Assembly (NCBI RefSeq): GCF_963675165.1
Contig: NC_087385.1
Location: forward strand, 3,286,501-3,350,500
Origin: Halichondria panicea
Lineage: Eukaryota > Porifera > Demospongiae > Suberitida > Halichondriidae
Direction of reading: 5' to 3'
DNA: 64,000 nucleotides
Under the pieces are notes generated by a model. That model saw only the letters and a list, made by a program, of their open reading frames with translations, ran no database searches and had not been told where the DNA came from. The position numbers were made by a program, and so were the translations under genes. Positions 43,401-55,400 of this stretch are shown piece by piece. Each line of letters opens with the position of its first letter. The stretch's first letter is position 1.

Positions 43401-46400
43401 TCACTCGCTCTTTTGTTTATTGAATAGTTATTGAGTTGCACTCACGTACATTGTCATGAGTACTTCTTTGATTAATATTCTTCTTTGAGTAATATTCGTT
43501 CACTAACTTCACAAAACTGAACATGAAATAAACAATAGTATTTAATATGCCCAGGCCATAATTTATGGCCTGTATTTCTGTACAACTTGTCTTGTAGCCT
43601 ATATCTATATACTGTCATTGTAAAGCTTGGATCTTGCCACTTGCTGCATGTACGTACATGTACTTGCCTGCTGTACCTTAGGCCTTTAGTGCATCAAACC
43701 ACACCCATAGCCATAGGCATAGGTCAAAGGTCGTCAACTATCGAACACTCAACTAGCGAAGGCTCAACTAGCGATCACTCAACTAGCGAAGCTCAACTAG
43801 CGATCACTCAACTAGCGAAGGCTCAACTAGCGAAGCTCAACTGCAGAACACCAAGTTGAGAACACAACTGCTGAGTGACCTTCAGGGCCACCGTAGATGA
43901 TCTTTTTCAGCGACTTCTGGCCCTGCTCAATGGATTTGAGCCCTGCCCTTCCCAAAATCCTGGCTACGCCACTGAAATAGCTAGCTTCTTTAGCAGCTTT
44001 TTCTGGCCAACAAAAAGCTTGCGCTTTAGTGCAAGGCTAACTCATAAGTTGAATAGAAAGTTTGTGCGAACAGATGATGCTATGAAAGATTCTGAAGAGA
44101 CTGCTACAGCCTTCAATGTGAGTTAAACTAGCCATAACTTGAGAAAGAAGCTTTAGTTTGCTAATCCACGAATCAGTTACAGCTGGAAAAGACACACACA
44201 CACACACAGTCAGCTTTACCGTAGACTCGCAAGCCACTCCCTTTTCTCTGATTGGACGGGGGCGGGAGAAAAGGGACAGGGACTGGTGACTCTGGGCTAC
44301 AGCTTGTGTAAATCAGGAATGCTATTAAATGTCACGTGCAAATTATCCAGATGCGTCAAAAGCTAAAGACACATGCACAGAAGACAAGTACCGTATTCAC
44401 CCGAATTACCGGGACACTCTATTCTAAGGGACACTTCGGACTTACGTAAGTTTTTTCATTCTATATTAAGGAACAACAGGAAATGTAAATATTTTTACAC
44501 GTCCCGATCTAATTAGAACGAAAAGAGCATGTTAGCTCGATAGAGACTCAAAACTCTTAGAAACTCTCTGGATTCTACTTTCTGGCACCGTAATATGTCA
44601 CTGACGGTTGAAGACACCTTTGTAGACATGGAACCCGCGTACACAGCTTCTAAACTGCACGAAAGACATTTTAGCTGCAGAGCTAGCTGGAATCGAGGCC
44701 GTGTACATACCTTAAATGGGGAAATATTCGTTCTAATTACTACGGGACACCCTAATACAAGGGACACTTCGACTTTAACGTAATTTTCTCTCAAGACTCG
44801 AACCTGGTAGACCAGATTGTTGTACAACTCGGAGATGAAGATCTTGCTCTATTCCAAGGGACACTGCAAGCCGTAATTATTTTTTTGTGTCCCGGTAATT
44901 CGGGTGAATACGGTATACAGCTCTATCTAGCCAGCCTTTTGATATTATAGATCCTTGTACCAGTGTCTGTTGTGCCACAACTTGTGGAATCCTTAGCATG
45001 GAACAGCTGATGAACGTAGAAATCTTGGCAGTCCTTCTTTGAACCGAGGAGTGGCAGCGATTTAAGACAGCTTGTACAAGTCTGACTACTCTCAATTCAA
45101 CTGCTGCCCTCTGCCATTATCTGTCTTGTATTGTACAGGTTATTAAAAGCTTTAGGCAACCAATAACACACTGACTTTCGGCTGCCAGTTCTCATCACGT
45201 AAAACTAAAACACAGCTAATCTCTGCTGGTGTCTTAGATGACTATATCCTAGCTGAATGCCTGATGTCGTTATTACTCCATCATCTTCTCTTTTCTAGCA
45301 CTAGCATCCATTCTCAAACCATGCTGAAACTGTAGCTAAGAAGCCCGCGATCACTTTTGCAGGCTACGCAATTCTACTTAACCTTACGCAATTTTTGGAT
45401 CACGTGGAAAAGTCAATGAATAATCTCTACCCAAATTCTGGTAGAGACAGAAGCTATAGCCCAGAGTCACCAGTCCCTTTTCTCCCGCCCCCGTCCAATC
45501 AGAGAAAAGGGAGTGGCTTGCGAGTGTAGCTTTACCGTATCCCTCGTGCGGCTACGCCAAAGATTGCCTAGTCCAGTCAACCTATAGCCTCGAATCCAGG
45601 CCCATTTAATCATAGGCTTGGTCCATACACGCCCACTACTATGTATTATGCTTTATAGCTAGCTGTGGCCCTCTATGGTGTTGTCGAGAAGGCTTGCACA
45701 CTAGTCTGAAACCAGAAGAGGCTCTCATCTACCTCTATGATGATTTGATGGTCGTGATGTTTTGAACTTGGTTTCTGTTACAAATGGGAGCTTATTCTGG
45801 CTTCAGACAAGCCTTCTCGACAACACCATAGAGGGCCACAGCTAGCCAGCAAGTTTTCTCGACAACGCAATAGAGAGCATAAGCCACAGCTTCACAGAAG
45901 TTAATACGGAAAGAAACTAGTAAACAAACTAGTTTAGGATTTAATTTTACAAAAGTTTACTAAACTCACCCAGATTCTGGGTGACTCAGTTCGCGCATGT
46001 GCACTATCACCCATGCAATAGAGACCACTCAATGTAGTTAAGGCAGGCTACAGCAGTATTTTAAACTAAAAATGAGAAAGGTATATCCTAGTGATAGTTC
46101 ATTGTAAATTAATGAAACTTGAAAGCAATGTAGCCATACACACACACTACCTGCTGAACAGGTTTGGAGGTCACACGACATTTGGGGGTGGAGTTACAGC
46201 TCTTTAAACTTGTTTTCAAAAAGCGGAAAGCTTACAAGTGCAGCCACACCCCCCAAAATTTTTTCTCAAAAAGGTATCAATTTTACCTTTCTTGTGGTTG
46301 GTGGATATAAAGTCTACTACTTTTAGTTTAGCAGATATTCCTAATACGCATATTAATAAGGAGGGCATTAAATAGAAATGATATTCAATTCCTGATTTCA

Positions 46401-49400
46401 TCAACGAAACCCCAGTCAGCACCAGGAACATCACCATGAGTTCTTTCAGAAAAATATAATTGGGGGTGTGGCTGCACTTGTAAGCTTTCCGCTTTTTGAA
46501 AACAAGTTTAAACAGCTGTAACTCCACCCCCAAATGTCATGTGACCTCCAAACCTGTTCCGCAGGTAGTGTTTGTGTATGGCCACATTGCTTCCAAGTTT
46601 CATCAATAATTTATAACCAACTATCACAAGGATATATCATTTTCAAAATTTTAGTGCTGCCTTAACTACATTGAGCAGGCCGTATTTTAATCGGCCTGGT
46701 CTCGAGGCTAGTCAACGTATAGCTCCTTAACCCTTTACTGGTCAAATATTACAACAACAAAGGAGCATGCTATCAACTTGTCAATATTGTTGATATTGGA
46801 GAGTGTCATGAATGCGATTATCCTGCTGACTTGAAACTGGATTGGCTCTAAAGCACTATTGACATTGTACTCCTTTTTTTCTTGTGATCTTATACCACAC
46901 GCCTCCTCCCGCTCGGACGACGAATTCAATACTTCCATCAAGGTCACCACCCCTCTGATAAACCTAAAGGGTAGTAAAACCACCTACAAAGCCTTTGCCG
47001 ACCAGATAACTTCCAAACGCGACATCCAACGTGAGCACATGACAGAAGCTGCATCCACCCTACAAGAGGAAGTAACCCCTGAGCTCTCTAAAGCTATGGA
47101 CCTCGCAAGCCAACCAGGTACCTTGAGCTCACTGCCAATCAAGGAACATGGCTTAATTCTGTCTCCACAAAGGTGCCTTTGTTGATGCCATGGCCCTACG
47201 CTACGACTGAATACCCATCCAGACCCCCACACATTGTGCCTGTGGCGCCGTGTTTGTTGTGGATCATATACTCTCTTGCCCACGCAATGGGTTTCCTTCC
47301 CTGCGTTACAATGAAATAAGAGTTTTAACAGCAAGTCTTCTTAACTGAAGTATGCAATTATGTGCAAATTGAACCAGAGCTTCAGGAGATCACCACAGAG
47401 ACCATGTCCGGGAAAAGCGCAAATACCACCATAGCAACACCCAACAATTATCTGCCCAGTTTGCTAAAACAAATCAGTTTCAGTCTTCTTTTTTCTTAGA
47501 TACAACCTCAGCCTGGAATAACCTGAATTTTAATGTGGATGGGATTTTGCTACAAACTTTTAAGTAATCTCTCTAACGTACTCTTTCGTGTGTACTGTTC
47601 TCTGTCTGTATAAATATTATAGTATCAGGTCTCAGATTAGTATTAGATTACATTTTACAGCTATTTTTTGTTGACCTCTACACAAATTTGTTAATATATA
47701 AAATAAAAAAGCAAGGCATAATTGACTGGTTAGTGTGTCTGTGCGTAACCATTGACCCACGCCCATCTTCTAAGCCAAGTCTTCATTGGGGGCGGCGATC
47801 AAATCAAACTAAGTTGGTGGGTGACCACAAATTCAAATTAAAGTGATGACCCTTTTCCCCACGGTTGCGAACGACCTGTAATGGGTTAACTAGCGGCAGT
47901 ATAACCACAGCTAGGTAGCTGTAAATTAATGCGTCCAACTGCTTGTTGTTCTTCATTTTGTCAATCCTTGATCTGATCAGAGATGAAGGAAAGAGGATTG
48001 GAAACGGATGAACATTAATTCACTCTTCCCTGTGGTTCAATCGATGCATAGCACTAAGGTTGTAAGGGGCGTGGTTTGCGAGGTAGCCAAAAAAACATTT
48101 CTACACACTGTGGAGAATGAACCACTCGCAAATGTGCTTATCTAGCGCGACTCACTTCTATTTAATGATCTGTACCTATTTTTAGAAGTTATAACCAGGA
48201 CACTTACAGCAATCAAAGACACACTTTGAAGCGTATAACTTTACTTTCATGTCGGTCAGTCATTAGCTCTGACTACACTAGCCGCACTTTCTGAGGCCTT
48301 GTGCAAGAGGCCGTGACTACATGTGGCCCACAGAATAGGCGTACTATAAATTGCTTAGGATATGATATCTCAAAGAAACACAACTTTCTTATTTCGAGCG
48401 CGTTACCTTGCAAAAAATTGCGAAATGCAGATAGTTTTCGAGGCCTCTTTGTAGAATTAATGTTAAATGGTCACATGCACCACTTTCGTTTCCAATCCCT
48501 CTCTTCCTTTATCTATGATCTGATTCCGACCTGGCCAAAAAAGTCAGACTAAAGTGCTCAGACAGACTCTCCCAGGGCGGCTGACTAACGCTGTTCAAAA
48601 CGGGTTGCTGGTTGTCAACATTTTCTACGCATCCTTTTGGTTGACAAAGCAACCGCATGTTGCATATGCGCAGAGTAAATGTATTATCCCCTAGATTACT
48701 GATGATTATCACTCGTCCGTGCCTAGTAATTGTCACTCATGCAGTTACTGGCACAGACTCGTGATAATCTTCAGTATCCATAGCCAATTAATATTATGCA
48801 CTCTGTTCATTGAGAAAATTGGTGGTGTGTTTTCTTATTGCCTCATTCCGCTTGCTTTAATTAGGAATAGTAGCCTAAGATCTACACATTTAAATTAAGC
48901 CCACCCCACCTGTAGCTGCTTTGCAGCATGTTTAGGGTGGGCGTAATCTCGGTAGAATACGGTATTTGTTACTATCAGACATATAATTATACCCAGTTTA
49001 TATCAGAAGAGGTCGGACATCACTTGAATTTTCACTAACTAATGACATTTCAGGTCAAATTATAGCCTCCCCTGAAGAGAAGGCCTGCTACTGACTGCTT
49101 ACGCATGCACAACATTATTGGATTTTTTTCCCATAAAATGTCCTATAATACTGAATATATCACGAAAATATTCTGACAAAGTATTGAAAGTCATACACAG
49201 AGCTACAGTAGAGTCTCGGCTATTCCGGCTCTCTGAAGTACGGCCACCTCGATATACGGCTTGGCACGGAATGCTAGCTATAAATATTATGTTTACTGCA
49301 CAAAACTCACCCTGAAGTACGGCCACTCGCTATTCCGTTTACCGGCCAGTGCTGGCTGTCCCAAACAAGGTTTTCAATGTAATTTTGTACGTGTATTACG

Positions 49401-52400
49401 GATGTGGTTTAGCAAATAAAATTGGATTACACTTAAATAGAGAACAGAATGATTCATTATCCTTCATTATCCTCGAGACACACAGCAAAAACGACGAAAC
49501 GCAATTTGGCCTGTAATGTCATTAAAAGGTTATTATTATTGAATTAAAGTTCAAGTGTTGTCCAACCTCTGAGCTTACATTATAGTTCACTGCAACTAGC
49601 TAGTCAGTTTCACTTAGACAACAAGGTAATGATGATTCAACACGAGGGGATGATCACCAGATACAAATTTGAATATTGTGACAGGCTGGGTTAATTTGCA
49701 ATCCTACACGAAAATTACTACACGAAAATTATACTATAACGTAAAGGATTATGCAACGAAATGCTTTTAGAGGCCATTAGAAAATGTTGCACTACATGTG
49801 TGTACGGTAATTATGTATTCGAGATAGCGTGTAAGTTATAAATATGTTTTTGATTTATACGTACATCAGGGGCGGTAGTTCGTTGGGTTCGTACCAACTA
49901 CCCTTTCAGCTAGTATTGACCATTACTAGCTACCTAGCTAACTGTACTGTTGTGACAAAGTCGTACAAAGTTTTCTCTGCATAATAAAAGGGTGGGGCTG
50001 GTCTCTCTACATAACAAAAGGGTGGGGCTTGTTCTCCCTGCATAACAAGAGGGTGGGGCTGGCTACTGGCTGCATTGATTTACACCTGGTTAAGTGATAA
50101 TATTATTATAACTAGCCATGAATCCTTGACTCCTGGTTTAAGAAGAGGAATGTTTCAGGTAAGAGAGTGCATGACACTGCATATTGAACGACACTGCATT
50201 TATAAATCAATTATTAAATTTTATTGAATTCGAAGGGAAAACGTGGTTAATTAGTGGGCGTGCCGCTTTAAAAGTGGGCGTAGTCAAAAATTCGGCACTG
50301 CGCCGGGTGAACTTCTTGTCCGCGCGGACAAGATTGTACTTCCAAGTTCCAGGCCATGATTATTATATGTAATGCACACTGATTTCGTGCCCATTATTGT
50401 TCCGAAACTCTTCAACATTTTCCATGAAACTAGTGCACAATTCCCAACCCATTGAATATGCATGATCTTTTTCTGGTGCGTCAGTACCTGTTTTTATTAT
50501 TCAGTTTGCTCTGAGCTGTAAACCCGGAACCAGCTGCCTATCATGGAATCCTTCTAGGTACACATGACTGTTGTTTGTTATTATGCGTAATTATGCCCTT
50601 AACATTCACACATATTTAAATATCCTTGTCATGCAGTATGTACCTCTCTGACACACCCCAACATTATTGAATCAAAGTGAAGAATATTACTCTAGTGTCC
50701 CTATTTGTTGCAAGTGATTTCATGAGCCAAGGTGGTGCTTGCTTGCTTAGCTGCTGAAACTAGTTAGAATAATATCAAGGGCATACGTATAAAAGAAAAG
50801 CGGGCATGTAACTCCACTATCAGTACACGTAGCTAGCATAGTTCAAATGTGGGCGGAGAATGTGTGCATTTGCATGGAGTGCTAAAAATAGAAATTTCTA
50901 GTTTTAGCATTTAATGGACGTTTATCCGCCCACGCTTGAAATCTGCTCATTTGGAGTTGCATGCCCTCTCTTATTTTGATAATAATATAATATTAAATTA
51001 TTTTATATCTTTTAGCAGCAACAAATACGGTGGACAAGGTAAGAGTAGCTTTTTAGGCGCTCAAAAGATAGTACCGGTATATACACACCTTCACCTTCAC
51101 AAGGCCTCAGCAAGGACGCCTGGTACTGACTGCTTGCGCATGCGCAAAATAATTTTCACGTAGAAAATTTACCAGATATATATACAGACAAAGAATAAAA
51201 ACTCTTAAAGTCATACACAGCTAGAGACAGAGCTCTACGTTTGGTTGCAGCAGCTACTTTCTTCAATCCACTTCTGTACATTGGGACGTCATTGGTTTAC
51301 TAAGCATATACGAAACTAGGGAATAGGTGGCGCATGTGCCGATACCAGGCTCATCTTCAGTGCGGCCTGTAATCGAGGCTATGGTGCCACAAGCTGTTTA
51401 TTGGCCCTGTAGTAGATTGTGGTCAAGGGCCGCGAGATCATTATCTATCTAGCTGATTGTGGCACAAATTGCCGTGTAATAACTACTTTGTTGCCTTGAA
51501 ACCATTTTCTGCATATAGACCAGCGTAGATATGATAACAATAATTATTTGGTAGTTTTATTGTTCTGTTTTGGGTGGCTGGAATTACAATAGTAAATTAG
51601 CAACAGTATGTATGACAATCCGTTAGGTTTGTCTGTTTGTCTGTTTGTAATTTCTGGGTCTACTTACCTGGATGTCATACCACTGCGTTTATAGCATGGA
51701 TAGCCTTCACACAGTAAGTTAAACCATAGATAGTAGAGGAAGGGATTGGAAACACAGGCAATTAGCACTATTTCACACGGACCGTCCTTGCTACAACCTC
51801 AATTATAGCCGCGACCATGGATGCAACTTGAAGTGCTGAGCTTGCAATAAACTTTGTGTGCACTAATGGCAGTTTATGCTAAGCTAAAAGCTTAAAGCAA
51901 GCTTATGATCATGCATAGACAACAATGAACAATCAATATAAGGTATAAGCATGGTCTAACATAATTATACACGAATTATCATTGTTCTTCCAGTGATTTC
52001 TCGGTCCAAGTTCTTGCCACGCATCGACACTGCAGTGACAAAATCAGAGCATGAATAGTGATTTTCAAAATCTAATGGATTGGAAGCAATAATATGGACA
52101 TTGATCTTTAATATTGCTCAGTCTCGAATATAAACTCAGCTTAGTTATGGAGATGCTACCCCGCAAAGATGGCTAGTGGAAATCAACAAATCGGTCAATA
52201 ACTCAAGAAGTATGACATCCCCACTTCCAATATATAGCTGAAGCAATAAAATAACATCATGTACTAGATCTACTACTGTAACCATTCATTTACAATAGAT
52301 GCAATTCATATGTCAGTTCTTACCCCACAAATAAAAAGAAGAAGCTAAGTGTTGTAAAATCTTCAAATTTTGTGTGCTACCAAGAGTGAACATGACTTCT

Positions 52401-55400
52401 AGCTAGTAATAATGTTTCATTTTGTACCTAGCCATGCCTCAAGACAAATTTTAGGGCTATTTATACATTTACTTACCTAGTATCCTCTCATTTGCTTCTT
52501 TTCAAAAGCTTCTCTTGACCTCAAAACCAGTAAAATCACACCTCAAGGTGTCATAGGTTGCGACGCGCACGGTCCCAGATGCCTTACGTTGCAAGCATAA
52601 GCTCACGTGATCCCGTTTCCAATCCCCTTCCTCTACTATCTATGGTTAAACAATGGTAGATTTCGATGTTAGAGCTTTGTTGTCGAATAAAAAAAACTGG
52701 GAAGCTTGAACTTGCACATTGGCAGCTAGCTAGCGCGGCGAGGCACCCTCCGTAGTTACCCGAGGCGCGCATGGGCAGCCACGGGTATAGTAGTCGTTTG
52801 GTTTGTCTGTTTGTAATTTTTGGCTGCCACCACAGCACTGGCGCTTATAGCCTTCACACAATAACTAATAATGGTAGATTCCGATGATAGGGCTTTGTTG
52901 TCGAATAAAAGCGAGCAAAAACTAAGAAGCTTGAAGTTGCACGTTGGCAGCTAAAGTCTACGTACTTTGATACTTTAACTGAAATTCATATACCTTGTTA
53001 AAAAGCGCTTCTATCTATATGCTGTAGAGCTGGTAAGCTCCAACCAGCTAAAAGTTAGCATTTTCCATGTAGAAGTCCGAGGCACACTTGTCCACCACAT
53101 AAAGCATAAATGAAGCCATAATTGGCCACATAACTTCCGGGGTCAAAATCAACACAAATAGACTTTAGCTAGCTAGCTACACGCGGCCTTTATTCGAGGT
53201 ACGTATTTACAGCTGAAGTGATCCCGTACCAAAAACAGTGAAAAAGGGTCACTACAATAAAGCTAAAATTGTGACTTGGACTCCGGGATCCTACTTCAAG
53301 AGTCATACTTCTCTGAGACTCTAGGCTTCTTTGCTGTGATCCTAGACTAGGACCTAGTCCACGTGCATGCCCTGTTCTCAAATGTTTCAGTATTGCTCCT
53401 GAGTTGCTGTGCTAGACAGTCAATAGATCATACATCACTAATGCACCGTATTATATCACTCTTCTAGTTTCTTTATAATCATGTCACCAGCCGAGGGTTT
53501 GCACTTTAGTGCTCTAGTTACAGCTGAAGTGATCCCGTACCAAAAACAGTGGAAAAGGATCACTACAATAGAAAGTCTGAATTGTGACTTGGGATCCTAC
53601 TCCATCCAGGAGTCATACTTCTCTGAGACTCCAGGCTTCTTTGCTGTGATCCGTGATCCTAGACTAGGACCACTAAAACTCCGTTCTCAATGTTTCAGCA
53701 TGCCTCCAGTCTGGTTTAGTTGCTGTGATAGACACCTCAGTCATACATCACTACATGCACTGCATTTTATCACTCTTCTGGTTTCTTTATAGTCATGTCA
53801 CCAGCCGAGGGTTTGCACTTCAGTGCTCTAGTGCTTGCTGTTGTCATTGTTCATCCATAAATAGAAGGTAGCACCTGGTTTGGGAAATCGCAGGATCCAC
53901 AAGGTGAACGTGGGTGATATGTAGCCCACAATCGTGACGTAAGGTATTCTCAGACTATTGTACTGAGACACACTGGTACCAAGCTACTGTAAGTCTAGTC
54001 AGGGAACCAGCGTGGCCAGCTCTGGTGACAGCTAGTAGCTAGCTACCAGTGGCGTAGCTAGGATTTTGGGAAGGGAGGGTTCAAATCGGTTGAGCAGAGC
54101 CAGAGTATGCAAGCAAACGCTGAATAACATGACATTTTACCAGGTCATCACTTTTCCTCAGCAATCAACATGTGCATTACATGGCCCTGCCTACATTTCC
54201 ATTGAATGACATCATTAGAATATATTGACAGATCACAGTGATTCAAGCTAAGTTGGAGTTAATGGATCACAAAGGGGGGGGATCTATCCTCGTCAGCCCC
54301 CTCTGCCTATGCCACTGGCTACCTAGCTGCTAGATATGATAATGATGACTAAGCTCTTTCAAGATTGTATGGTATAGAATCTAAACACACGTCTAGACTA
54401 AGTCTATTTGTGTTGAGGTTGACTTTTAGCTGGTTGAAGCTTAGCTCTACAGCACATAATTATAGATAGAAGTGCTTTTAACAAGGAATTCATATGAAGT
54501 GTATGACCACATTATGAAGCATTTTCTATGTACAGTCAGAGATACAAAAGAAAGGGGATTGGAAACGACCGCCCACGCCCTATGTAAAAGGACTGACATC
54601 CGGTGAAGCACTCCGAATTATTGCGCTCACAAATAATTACATGGAGGACTGCGCTACGGTTTTGTATCCCTGGTTTCTAGCTCTCCTATCCACTAGAGAT
54701 CACTCAGGGCCTGGGAGATACTTGAGAGAAGTAAGCTTATACCACTGACAAGCTCTAAGTCCGTTGTCTTTACTCTGTTTCCAATTTTTTTGAGTTTAGC
54801 TTGAATTACTCTATGTCAACTTTTCTCTGTCCCTCCTATGAAGTCAAAACAGCAAAGGACATTGCTTGACTTGGTTATTATGTATCTAAGTGCTACATAG
54901 AATGGCTTCATGCTATAAATAAGCTGTACTGTTCATAAACGTTTGCAGTATAGTCCTTCAAACTGCTTTAGTATACTTTTAGACACACCACGGGCCTGTC
55001 CCTCCTACGACTTCATAGTAAAGGCTATTTCTTCTTGCATAGCATTTATTTGTCTAGTAATAGTGGCTGCGTGGCTTAGTCGACTTTTTAGAGCTAAATT
55101 CTCTTTACTTTTTAGAAAAATCAACATTAAAAATGATCAATTTCACTGTTTCTATGTACAGCACATTGTAGAGCAGTCAAGACATGCATGCTGACTATAA
55201 ATATAATCCTTTGTAGTTTTAGCCACGCCCTATAACGCGGAATGCTTCACGCAAAAATTTCGTAAAAATTTCGTTTCCAATCCCCTTTCTTTTGTATCTC
55301 TGGTACAGTAGAACCTCGCTAATCCGGACCCCTTTAATCCGAAACCTCGCAAATCCAGACAAACCGGCAAACTGAAAAAGAGGAGGAGCTGTCAGTAGAA

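Larger units (their letters stand above)
45870..50090. repeat. Right arm (part 2) of large inverted duplication
   Basis: Reverse complement of 6395-8895. It carries a private foldback element (46029-46678) and a longer LINE fragment. All of it lies in SEH1 intron 6. Confidence 0.8.

Noticed and set aside
46216..46533. 105-aa - strand frame
   Set aside because: It falls in the arms of the 650-bp foldback element and mirrors itself.
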